From Syntrophaceae bacterium UBA6112 (lineage in GTDB: Bacteria > Desulfobacterota > Syntrophia > Syntrophales > UBA5619): 14,244 nt of DNA. This document shows, piece after piece, positions 6,995 through 14,222 of this stretch (its first letter is position 1; every line of letters starts with the position of its first letter). The notes beneath the pieces are model-generated. The model was not told where the DNA came from and made no database searches. It worked only from the letters and a program-made list of their open reading frames with translations. The stretch spans positions 1-14,244 of the forward strand of contig DIWG01000051.1 of assembly GCA_002423465.1 (NCBI GenBank), in the 5' to 3' direction. The position numbers were made by a program, and so were the translations under genes.

Positions 6995-9535
6995 ATGCTG
7001 TTTTCGTTAGAACAAATACAACAGGAAATTGAGAATGAGAGCCCTGGCAATTTCTCGCTAAACGATCTCCTTGAAGCCTCAAAATTACAAATCCTGCTGG
7101 AAGCTCACCACAGGATCACGGGAATGCCCTATGGTGTTTTCGACAAAGAAGCAAATTGCCTGATGGCCGTTGGCTGGCAGGATATCTGTGTACGGTTCCA
7201 CCGTGTTCATCCCGCTTGCAGCAGACGCTGCCGTGAAAGTGATGCCTATATAAAGGCGCATCTGCACAACTTCAAGGGAGATTTCCTGGAATACAGATGC
7301 AAGAACGGTATGGTTGACGTAGCGGTGCCCGTCATTATCTCAGGGGAACATGCGCTTACTCTCTTTACCGGTCAGTTTTTCTTCGATGACGACTTGCCTG
7401 ATTTTGAATATTTTCGCGCACAAGCGGAGGAATTCGGGTTCGATGTGGACGAATATCTCGAAGCTCTGGGACGGGTGCCCGTTGTTACCCGAGAGCAGGT
7501 CGGCGTGAGCATGACGTTCCTCGGCACCCTGGTGGGGGTTCTGGCCGACATCGGTTTGAATAATCAAAGACTCAACTGCGAGATAGATGCGCGGAACAGG
7601 ATCGAGTCGGCTCTGAGAAAAAGTGAGACAAATCTCAAGACGATCCTGCAAAGCATAATAGACCCCATGAGTCTGATGAATCGGGAACGGAAAATCGTCT
7701 GGGCTAACGATACGGCCCATGAGGTCTTTGGAAACGACATTGTTGGGAGGGCATGCCACGCGGTTTTTCGAGGGAGGGATATGCCCTGCACCCTGCATTC
7801 TTGCGCCGTCCAACGGGCATTCGATGAGGGAAAGGGCGTCGAGGTGTCAACGGCGCTGAAGGTAAAAACCGGAGAGAAGAGGTTTTTCTCCCGACTCGTC
7901 AATGTGGCGAAGTGGGATAGCAACGGTCAACCGGAGCTCGTTCTGGAGATTTCTCGGGATATTACTGATCGCAAGCATAAGGAGGATCAATTGCGGGAAA
8001 GTGAATCCCGCTACAGTCGAGCCGAGGAGATTGCCCATCTCGGATATCTGGAACGCGATCTGATTACTGACATGGTCAGATTGTCAGACGAGTCCTGGCG
8101 AATTTTCGGAGAGAAGCCGCGATTGTCCCTTGTGACTTTTAGAACAATCATGGAAAGGATTCACCCGGAAGACCGCGAGATGGTTATAAAGGCCTATTCC
8201 GAGCAGGATGATAGACAATCGACATTCAGTTTGACCTACCGGATACTCCGTCCTGACGGTGAAATCCGCTATGTGCACGACCGGTCAAGAACGGAGTTTG
8301 CAGCGGACGGGAGGCCTCTTCGTTCTGTCGGAACACTTCAGGACATCACTGAGCGGAGATTTTTGGAGGAGCAGCTCAATCATGCCCGGAGGATGGAGGC
8401 GGTGGGACAGCTGGCGGGAGGCATCGCCCATGACTTCAACAACATAATTACCTCGATCATCGGTTTCAGCTTTGTAATCCAGCAAAGGCTGGGTAAGGAA
8501 TCACCCCTGTATGAATACGTGGAGCATATCTCCTTTGCTGCGGAGCGAGCGGCAAGCCTCACCAGCGACCTGCTTGACTTCAGCAGGAAAAAGGATGTTC
8601 AGTTGTACCCATTTGACCTGAACGAAGGACTCCGGAAAGCGAATACCTTCCTGGCGCGGCTCCTGCGAGAGGATATTGAGCTGCGTTTGCACTGTTCCGA
8701 CTCCCGTCTTGTCATCAGAGGGAACGAGGGGCAGCTGCTTCAGATATTCATGAATCTGGCCACAAACGCCAGGGACGCATTGCCCGAGGGAGGGGTAATC
8801 TCCATCAACACCGCCTCCGTAGTACTTGACAAGGAATTTATCGATTTGCACGGATTCGGGAGTGAAGGGAGGTTCGCGCTCCTGACCTTCGCCGATACCG
8901 GAATCGGGATGGATGAGGGTACCAGGCGAAGAATCTTCGAGCCGTTTTTTACAACCAAAGAAGTGGGCAAGGGAACCGGTCTCGGCCTTGCAACCGTATT
9001 TGGAATCGTCGAGCATAGTGAAGGGCACATTAATGTCTATTCAGAGCCGGGGAAGGGAACCGTCTTTAGGATATACCTGCCGGAAATAAATACGGAACAA
9101 CAAATAGAACAACTGAGTGAGAAGATGACCCTTCCTATAGTGACCGGGGAAACAATACTTTTGGCCGAGGATGATTCGGGCGTTCGAGAAATCTCCGAGT
9201 TGATGCTCAGGGAGGCTGGTTTTACCGTTATCTCGGCGAAAAACGGCAAGGAGGCCGTTGAGATCTTCCTGGAGTTCAGGGACGAGATTGATCTCCTGAT
9301 ACTCGACACTGTCATGCCGGAAAAAAACGGCCTGGAAGTGTACCGGCGCGCCGAACAGCTGAAGCCGGCTATCAAAGTTCTTTTCATGAGCGGCTACACG
9401 GAAGATCTTCTCGGGTTTGAGGAGATTGGCGCCAACAAGCACAGTTTTCTCCAGAAGCCGGTAAACCCGAATGAATTTATCCGGGTGGTACGGGAGGTTT
9501 TGGTGAGTGGGGAGCACTGTTTTATCAATGGGTAG
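6995..9535 (+). CDS. Cytoplasmic hybrid sensor kinase, PocR-PAS-PAS-HisKA-HATPase-REC
   Basis: This 846-residue protein has no membrane segment. Domains: PocR about 20-190, a Cys-containing PAS 208-326, a PAS_3-type PAS 336-455, HisKA with H479 in GGIAHDFNNIITS, HATPase with N591, G1 DTGIGM at 634-639 and G2 GTGLGL at 660-665, and a C-terminal receiver about 718-838 (D771 in LILDTVMP, K821 in LQKPV). The PocR domain shares WQDxC, CxESD and YxCxxGxVD with the kinase at 1007 (C65, C79 and C102 here). The first PAS has a further Cys set, C254, C265 and C270, in the pattern GRAC...PCTLHSC, which resembles a recurring Cys-bearing PAS type and may bind metal or sense redox (inference). ATG 6995 follows AAGGA by six bases. 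A chemoreceptor begins 41 bases after its stop with no terminator between, so the two may be co-transcribed. Confidence 0.96.
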   Translation: MLFSLEQIQQEIENESPGNFSLNDLLEASKLQILLEAHHRITGMPYGVFDKEANCLMAVGWQDICVRFHRVHPACSRRCRESDAYIKAHLHNFKGDFLEYRCKNGMVDVAVPVIISGEHALTLFTGQFFFDDDLPDFEYFRAQAEEFGFDVDEYLEALGRVPVVTREQVGVSMTFLGTLVGVLADIGLNNQRLNCEIDARNRIESALRKSETNLKTILQSIIDPMSLMNRERKIVWANDTAHEVFGNDIVGRACHAVFRGRDMPCTLHSCAVQRAFDEGKGVEVSTALKVKTGEKRFFSRLVNVAKWDSNGQPELVLEISRDITDRKHKEDQLRESESRYSRAEEIAHLGYLERDLITDMVRLSDESWRIFGEKPRLSLVTFRTIMERIHPEDREMVIKAYSEQDDRQSTFSLTYRILRPDGEIRYVHDRSRTEFAADGRPLRSVGTLQDITERRFLEEQLNHARRMEAVGQLAGGIAHDFNNIITSIIGFSFVIQQRLGKESPLYEYVEHISFAAERAASLTSDLLDFSRKKDVQLYPFDLNEGLRKANTFLARLLREDIELRLHCSDSRLVIRGNEGQLLQIFMNLATNARDALPEGGVISINTASVVLDKEFIDLHGFGSEGRFALLTFADTGIGMDEGTRRRIFEPFFTTKEVGKGTGLGLATVFGIVEHSEGHINVYSEPGKGTVFRIYLPEINTEQQIEQLSEKMTLPIVTGETILLAEDDSGVREISELMLREAGFTVISAKNGKEAVEIFLEFRDEIDLLILDTVMPEKNGLEVYRRAEQLKPAIKVLFMSGYTEDLLGFEEIGANKHSFLQKPVNPNEFIRVVREVLVSGEHCFING

Positions 9536-9563
9536 TCCGATAGACCATGATTTACAACATTTT

Positions 9564-9570
9564 AAGGAGG
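9564..9570 (+). promoter_or_regulatory. Strong ribosome binding site fixing the MCP start at 9577
   Basis: AAGGAGG, a near-perfect Shine-Dalgarno, lies six bases before ATG 9577. An in-frame ATG at 9547 would add ten residues, but it has no ribosome site and its codons overlap this signal. Confidence 0.8.
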
Positions 9571-9576
9571 TGTTTG

Positions 9577-11268
9577 ATGTTTTTCAAACGGATGAAACTG
9601 GGTACGAAGTTACTGTCAGGATTTCTTTTGGTCGCATTAGTAACCATTGCGATGGGCCTCGTCGGGTTTAAAGGCATGAGTGACATAATGGAGCAATCCA
9701 TCGAGGTCGGGCATAACCGGCTTCCCAGCGTCCAGGCGCTGCTGACGATTGGCGAGTCACAGATGACGATCCTGGCGGCCGAGAGAGGGCTGACCAATTC
9801 TCGAATGACAGCACCGGAGGTGCGTGAGGCGCAATACAAAATTATGGCTGAAGCCTGGGAGCAGGTTGAGGCTGCCTGGAAGGTCTATGAACCTCTTCCC
9901 CAGACGCCAGAAGAGGCGGTCCTGTGGAAGGATTTCGTCCTCAGGTGGGAGGCATGGAAGAACAGTCAGCGCAAAGTGGTCGACCTTGCCAAAGAAAGGG
10001 ACTCTCTGATTGCTGAGGGGGTTCCGTCATCCGATCCAAGAATCAGTGCTCTGGATGTTACCACTGTCGAAGCTTCCCTGACGGCGCGAGATTCAATCCT
10101 TCCAGCAATGAAACTGCTTAAGGAAATCATCGCACTGAACGAAAAAGTCGCGAAGGAGGCGGTCGCGCGGGCCGATGTCCATGAACGGAACGCGCGCATC
10201 GTGATCATCGTTGCGATGCTGTTGGCGGTGCTTCTGTCCGTAGGGATCGGGGTGTTCATCACACGCCTCATTACCGTGCCCATCAAATCCCTGGGTGAGA
10301 ATGCGGAGAAGATTGCCGAAGGCGACCTGAGCGTAGTGATAGCGTACGAATCCGCGGATGAGATAGGTCACTTGGCGGATTCATTTCGGAAGATGGCCGG
10401 AAACCTCCACGATTTGCTGGTTCAGATTTCTTCCAGCTCCGAGATGGTTGCAGCAGCGGCGGAGCAGCTGTCCACGGCATCGGAGCAGGTTGCCGCCGGT
10501 TCGGAAGAGGTTGCCGCCCAGACGCAGACCGTGGCGACGGCGGGCGAAGAGATGGCGGCAACTTCGAACGATATTGCCAGAAATTGCATTCTGGCGGCGG
10601 AGGCCTCCAAGGTCGCCAATGATACGGCTCTAAACGGTGCGGCGGTGGTAGAGAACACCGTCCGGGTGATGAATCGGATCGCGGAAAGGGTGAAGGAATC
10701 GGCCGGGAGCGTTGCGGAGCTTGGGAGTCGGAGTGACCAGATCGGGGAAATCGTCGGGACCATTGAGGAGATTGCCGATCAGACGAACCTTTTGGCTTTG
10801 AACGCGGCCATCGAGGCGGCACGCGCCGGCGAACAGGGTCGTGGCTTCGCGGTTGTTGCCGACGAGGTGCGGGCATTGGCGGAGCGGACCACCAAGGCGA
10901 CCAAGGAAATTGGGGGGATGATCAAGGCGATTCAAACCGAGACCAGGGGAGCGGTCAACTCCATGGAAGAAGGGGTGCGAGAGGTGGAAAATGGCACTGC
11001 CGAGGCGGCCAAATCGGGTGAAGCCCTGGAGCAGATTCTGAACCAGATAACCTCGGTCGGTATGCAGGTGAATCAGATGGCGACCGCGGCGGAGCAGCAG
11101 ACGTCGACGACCGACGAGATTAGCAGGAACATCCAGGAGATAACGAGCGTGGTGCAGGATAGCGCAAATGGCGCGCAACAATCGGCCGAATCGGCGAAAC
11201 AACTTGCTCACCTTGCCGGGACGTTGCAGCAGGCGGTGGGACGGTTCAGACTGGCAACATCCGCTTGA
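9577..11268 (+). CDS. Methyl-accepting chemotaxis protein (4-helix-bundle type sensor)
   Basis: Using ATG 9577 the receptor has 563 residues. It has a first membrane helix at about 9-30, a periplasmic mostly helical region of about 175 residues (31-206) that looks like a four-helix-bundle sensor, a second membrane helix at about 207-230, HAMP at about 231-280, then the long signalling coiled coil. The kinase-control hairpin is clear: ADQTNLLALNAAIEAARAG, then EQGRGFAVVADEVRALAE at about residues 400-436. Ala/Glu/Gln-rich pairs on both arms are probable methylation sites. No NWETF-like CheR-binding pentapeptide ends the protein. From HAMP onward it aligns without gaps to the MCP at 12600, so both should mix in the same arrays and use the same CheW/CheA. 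Its ligand cannot be read from sequence. A strong terminator follows directly. Confidence 0.96.
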   Translation: MFFKRMKLGTKLLSGFLLVALVTIAMGLVGFKGMSDIMEQSIEVGHNRLPSVQALLTIGESQMTILAAERGLTNSRMTAPEVREAQYKIMAEAWEQVEAAWKVYEPLPQTPEEAVLWKDFVLRWEAWKNSQRKVVDLAKERDSLIAEGVPSSDPRISALDVTTVEASLTARDSILPAMKLLKEIIALNEKVAKEAVARADVHERNARIVIIVAMLLAVLLSVGIGVFITRLITVPIKSLGENAEKIAEGDLSVVIAYESADEIGHLADSFRKMAGNLHDLLVQISSSSEMVAAAAEQLSTASEQVAAGSEEVAAQTQTVATAGEEMAATSNDIARNCILAAEASKVANDTALNGAAVVENTVRVMNRIAERVKESAGSVAELGSRSDQIGEIVGTIEEIADQTNLLALNAAIEAARAGEQGRGFAVVADEVRALAERTTKATKEIGGMIKAIQTETRGAVNSMEEGVREVENGTAEAAKSGEALEQILNQITSVGMQVNQMATAAEQQTSTTDEISRNIQEITSVVQDSANGAQQSAESAKQLAHLAGTLQQAVGRFRLATSA

Positions 11269-11274
11269 CAGGTC

Positions 11275-11317
11275 GAAGGCTGAAGGAAAGACCGGACACC
11301 TTCAGCCTTCATTTTTC
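11275..11317 (+). terminator. Rho-independent terminator after the first MCP
   Basis: GAAGGCTGAAGG (11275-11286) and CCTTCAGCCTTC (11299-11310) form a perfect 12-base-pair stem around a 12-base loop, followed by ATTTTTC. It lies six bases after the MCP stop and should end the transcript coming from the PocR kinase and MCP genes. Confidence 0.9.
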
Positions 11318-11360
11318 CGTCGTATCTTTAAAGCTGTTTAGCTGACGTTATGGAGGCCGT

Positions 11361-11879
11361 ATGAAAAAATGTGTTCTGTTGGTTTTGTTTACCTGGATGT
11401 TCGTCATCACCCCCGCCCTGGCCGCTGACGTCGGATTCAACCTTAATCTGCAGGTGGGTAACCGTCCCGCGGCTGTTCCGGCGTATGTCGCTCCGCCCCT
11501 GATAGTTGCTGAACCGCCGGAATTTGTCATGCCTTCGGCCCTTGGGTTTTATGTGGCGGTCGGGGTTCCCTTCGACATGGTCGTCATCTCCAACAGTTAC
11601 TATGTTCATAAGGGTAACTCCTGGTACCGGGCACCTGGCTACAACGGTCCCTGGGTGGCTGTCTCCCACGGAAAGCTTCCTCCTGGTCTGCGGAAACACC
11701 GCTTCGAGCGGATCAGATATTTCCGCGATATGGAATACCGGCGCTTTCGCGCCGACGGAGGACACTATCGGGGAAAGCACTTCCGTCCGGAAAAAGATCG
11801 GAAGGAGCAGCGCAAGTCTGAACATGCGCAGTGGCAGGGTGAAAGAAAGTCTCGAAAATGGGACCGACACGGTGACTGA
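11361..11879 (+). CDS. Small secreted basic protein of unknown function
   Basis: The protein has 172 residues. Its N terminus is a classic Sec signal peptide (MKK, hydrophobic core, ALA-AD) with likely cleavage after residue 21. The mature part begins with a Pro/Ala/Val-rich stretch (about 35-60). It then has an aromatic core with SYYVHKGNSWYRAPGYNGPW (79-98) and KLPPGLRKHR (105-114), and ends in a highly charged, Arg/Lys/His-rich tail (about 115-172). I have an impression of similar secreted proteins in related bacteria but know no named family or function for it. GGAGG at 11352-11356 precedes ATG 11361 by four bases. The strong terminator upstream separates it from the first MCP, so it probably has its own promoter. 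It would act in the periplasm, outer membrane or outside. Any link to chemotaxis rests only on its position. Confidence 0.85.
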   Translation: MKKCVLLVLFTWMFVITPALAADVGFNLNLQVGNRPAAVPAYVAPPLIVAEPPEFVMPSALGFYVAVGVPFDMVVISNSYYVHKGNSWYRAPGYNGPWVAVSHGKLPPGLRKHRFERIRYFRDMEYRRFRADGGHYRGKHFRPEKDRKEQRKSEHAQWQGERKSRKWDRHGD

Positions 11880-11880
11880 G

Positions 11881-11903
11881 GGTTGAGGCCGACCTTTTGC
11901 TTT
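11881..11903 (+). terminator. Weak possible terminator after the secreted-protein gene
   Basis: GGTTG (11881-11885) can pair with CGACC (11890-11894), one pair being G-U, around a four-base loop. TTTTGCTTT follows. The stem is short, so termination would be partial at best. Confidence 0.3.
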
Positions 11904-11923
11904 ACTGTTTCGAATAATCTGAA

Positions 11924-11929
11924 AAGGAG
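11924..11929 (+). promoter_or_regulatory. Ribosome binding site for cheW
   Basis: AAGGAG lies eight bases before ATG 11938. A TTG directly in front (11935) is a less likely start, and a further ATG at 11956 is too far from this site. Confidence 0.6.
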
Positions 11930-11937
11930 AAGTATTG

Positions 11938-12438
11938 ATGGACGGTAACTATCCAATGAAAACCGACGTATCGTCGCAAAATAAGGAAGAGCTGATACAA
12001 CTGGTCAGCTTCATGCTGGACAATGAGGAGTACGGGGTCGAAGTGCTCAAGGTGCGGGAGATCATTCGTATCCCCCCCATCACCAAGATGCCGAACTCCC
12101 CCCATTTCGTGGAGGGGATAATCAATCTGCGGGGCCAGGTGATACCCGTCATTTCCATGCGGAAGCGTTGCGGACTCGCGGAGGCGGACAATACCACCCA
12201 TAGCCGCATCATGGTCATGGACTCGATTGGCGGTCTGACCGGTTTCATTGTGGACGGAGTATCCGAGGTGATCAGGATCCGCGGCGGCGAAATACAACCA
12301 CCGCCTTTGATTTCGGGTGGGATCGGCCAGGAGTATCTGACCGGGGTTTTCAATCATGGAGACCGCCTGCTTGTTTTCCTCGATTCGGACCTTTTGTTTT
12401 CCCGGGATGAACAATCGTTGCTTATTGCCATGCAGTAG
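11938..12438 (+). CDS. cheW: Chemotaxis coupling protein CheW
   Basis: The 166-residue soluble protein is a single CheW domain at about residues 18-155, close to the usual length. The family signatures are clear: LVSFMLDNEEYGVEVLKV (22-39) leading into VREIIRIP, FVEGIINLRGQVIPVISMR (57-75), a middle segment with TGFIVDGVSEVI (101-112), and a C-terminal LLVFLDSDLLF (144-154) in place of the more common LLILLD. CheW links receptor signalling tips to CheA. Lying just before an MCP gene, and near another MCP with the same signalling domain, it probably serves both. CheA is absent from the window. ATG 11938 is chosen because of the AAGGAG eight bases upstream. Confidence 0.96.
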   Translation: MDGNYPMKTDVSSQNKEELIQLVSFMLDNEEYGVEVLKVREIIRIPPITKMPNSPHFVEGIINLRGQVIPVISMRKRCGLAEADNTTHSRIMVMDSIGGLTGFIVDGVSEVIRIRGGEIQPPPLISGGIGQEYLTGVFNHGDRLLVFLDSDLLFSRDEQSLLIAMQ

Positions 12439-12439
12439 C

Positions 12440-12462
12440 CGGGTGCGGTCCACTCGTACCCG
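12440..12462 (+). other. Stem-loop two bases after the cheW stop
   Basis: CGGGTGCG (12440-12447) pairs with CGTACCCG (12455-12462) through eight pairs, one of them G-U in RNA, around the loop GTCCACT. No T run follows, so it is not a standard intrinsic terminator. It may protect the cheW message end or cause partial attenuation before the second MCP. Confidence 0.45.
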
Positions 12463-12511
12463 ATTAACTGATGGAATACTGAGGGGAACGGAACGGGCGG
12501 GGTTTGAAAAT

Positions 12512-12540
12512 TTGAATCAAAGTAATTGATCTTGTATTTG
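12512..12540 (+). promoter_or_regulatory. Weak candidate promoter for the second MCP
   Basis: TTGAAT (12512-12517) and TATTTG (12535-12540) are 17 bases apart in an AT-rich island of the 161-base cheW-MCP gap. Both are imperfect matches to housekeeping -35 and -10 boxes. A short inverted repeat TGCGC-AATGAA-GCGCA (12552-12567) just downstream could be an operator. This rests on pattern only. Confidence 0.2.
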
Positions 12541-12599
12541 CTGTATGTATTTGCGCAATGAAGCGCATGTAGATCCAATTCTCAAAGGGGAGAATCTTT

Positions 12600-14222
12600 A
12601 TGCTGAAAAATTGTTCCGTTGGGGTAAAACTCGGATTGAGCGTTGCGCTTGGCCTGATCCTTATGATTGTTATCGGCGTCAACGGCCTCGTGGACTTGAA
12701 AAGGGGGACCGATGCCCTTGAGACTGTCTATAACGACAGGGTTGTCTGTCTGAAACAGTTGAAAACAGTGGCGGACATGTACGCGGTAAATATTGTCGAC
12801 ACCTGCCACAAGGTGCGGAACGGCAACCTGAGTTGGGAACAGGGGCTGAAAAACATCGATGAGGCGAACAAGGTCATAGCGGAGCAGTGGCAGGCATATA
12901 CCGCCACATCTCTGACCGGAGATGAAGAGAAGCTTATGGAAGAGGCTGCGGTACAGATGAGAAAGGCCGATCTTTCCATCGCCAAGGTCAGGGAAATTAT
13001 GGCAAAGCAGGATGCGGAACAGCTGACCGCCTATACCGTGCGTGATCTCTATCCCGGCATCGACCCCGTATCGGAGAAGATAGGGGAACTCGTCAATTTG
13101 CAACTGGAGGTCGCCAAGAAAGAGCACGATGCAGGTCTGGAACGATACGGGCACAGCAGGGTTCTCGGGATTCTGGTGATGGTGGGCGGGCTTCTCATTT
13201 CCGGTCTGTTTTCTTTCCTGATAGCGCGCAATCTTGTGACCAGGATGGTCAGGGTGTCGCAAGCGATGGATAAGGTCACGGACGGGGACCTGACGATACG
13301 GCTCAGAATTTACGCCAATGACGAATTCGGTGCCCTCGGCAGGGCCATAAATACGATGCTGGATTCCATGAGCGGGGTTGTTTCCGCGATCCGGGGCAGT
13401 TCCGAGCACGTGGCGTCCGCCGCGACCCAGCTTATGAGTACCTCGGAGCAGATCGCCACGGGCGCGGAAGAGGTTGCGGCCCAAACGGGAACGGTTGCAA
13501 CGGCCAGCGAGGAGATGTCGGCAACTTCCAATGACATCGCTCATAACTGCACCATGGCCGCCGAAGCTTCAAGACAGTCGTCCGAGACCGCCCACAACGG
13601 CGCCCGGGTGGTCCAGGAGACAATTTCCGGGATGAGCGTTATCGCCGACCGGGTACGGAACACCTCGAAAACCATTGAGACCCTCGGAGCCCGATCCGAG
13701 CAGATTGGTGACATAGTAGGGACTATCGAGGACATTGCCGATCAGACGAACCTGCTGGCGCTGAATGCCGCCATCGAGGCGGCTCGGGCTGGTGAGCAAG
13801 GCCGGGGGTTCGCCGTGGTGGCCGACGAGGTCAGAGCTCTGGCGGAGCGGACCGCGAAAGCAACAAGAGAGATCGGTGGAATGATCAAGGCGATCCAGAG
13901 CGAGACACGGGAAGCGGTGCTTGCCATGGAGGAAGGTGTGCGGGAGGCGGAGAATGGCGCCTCTTCGGCGGAAAAGTCCGGCGAGGCGCTGAATGAAATC
14001 ATTAACCGAATCAATGAAGTCGCCATGCAGGTCAGCCAGATCGCCACTGCCGCCGAACAACAGACCGCGACCACCGGCGAGGTGACCAGCAACATTCAGC
14101 AGATAACCGATGTGGTGCACCAGACGGCACGCGGCGCCGAGGATACCTCCGGGGCTGCCGCCCAACTGGCGAAGCAGGCGCAGGAACTCCAGGAACTGGT
14201 CGGTCAATTCAAAGTGTCGTAG
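12600..14222 (+). CDS. Methyl-accepting chemotaxis protein (Tar-like 4-helix-bundle sensor)
   Basis: The receptor has 540 residues: membrane helix 1 at about 12-32, periplasmic helical sensor 33-186, membrane helix 2 at 187-209, HAMP about 210-262, then about 278 residues of signalling coiled coil, close to 40 heptads. The sensor contains LKTVADMYAVNIVDTCHKVR (54-73) and RNGNLSWEQGL, features I associate with four-helix-bundle MCP sensors in Geobacter-like bacteria. The kinase-control tip is IADQTNLLALNAAIEAARAG, then EQGRGFAVVADEVRALAE (about 379-416), identical in its core to the MCP at 9577. The end QELVGQFKVS has no CheR-tethering pentapeptide. GGGGAGA (12587-12593) six bases before ATG 12600 fixes the start. 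The sensor differs clearly from the first MCP, so the two should detect different signals with a common output. Confidence 0.97.
   Translation: MLKNCSVGVKLGLSVALGLILMIVIGVNGLVDLKRGTDALETVYNDRVVCLKQLKTVADMYAVNIVDTCHKVRNGNLSWEQGLKNIDEANKVIAEQWQAYTATSLTGDEEKLMEEAAVQMRKADLSIAKVREIMAKQDAEQLTAYTVRDLYPGIDPVSEKIGELVNLQLEVAKKEHDAGLERYGHSRVLGILVMVGGLLISGLFSFLIARNLVTRMVRVSQAMDKVTDGDLTIRLRIYANDEFGALGRAINTMLDSMSGVVSAIRGSSEHVASAATQLMSTSEQIATGAEEVAAQTGTVATASEEMSATSNDIAHNCTMAAEASRQSSETAHNGARVVQETISGMSVIADRVRNTSKTIETLGARSEQIGDIVGTIEDIADQTNLLALNAAIEAARAGEQGRGFAVVADEVRALAERTAKATREIGGMIKAIQSETREAVLAMEEGVREAENGASSAEKSGEALNEIINRINEVAMQVSQIATAAEQQTATTGEVTSNIQQITDVVHQTARGAEDTSGAAAQLAKQAQELQELVGQFKVS

Noticed and set aside
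6667..7050. 127-codon minus-strand frame across the intergenic gap
   Set aside because: It overlaps the coding ends of both neighbours, has no ribosome site at any of its possible starts and no recognisable domain. Kept only as a question under the intergenic finding.
9547..9576. Ten-codon N-terminal extension of the first MCP from ATG 9547
   Set aside because: No ribosome site precedes it and it runs through the strong AAGGAGG that serves ATG 9577.
10283..11211. Long minus-strand frames opposite the first MCP (for example 10283-10876 and 10630-11211)
   Set aside because: They are mirror frames of a GC-rich coiled-coil gene, with Pro/Arg/Ser-rich translations and no domains. The plus-strand MCP explains the sequence.
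12747..12812. Cys50 and Cys69-His70 in the periplasmic sensor of the second MCP as a c-type haem site
   Set aside because: The CxxCH haem-attachment motif is absent; a lone CH pair is not evidence of haem binding.
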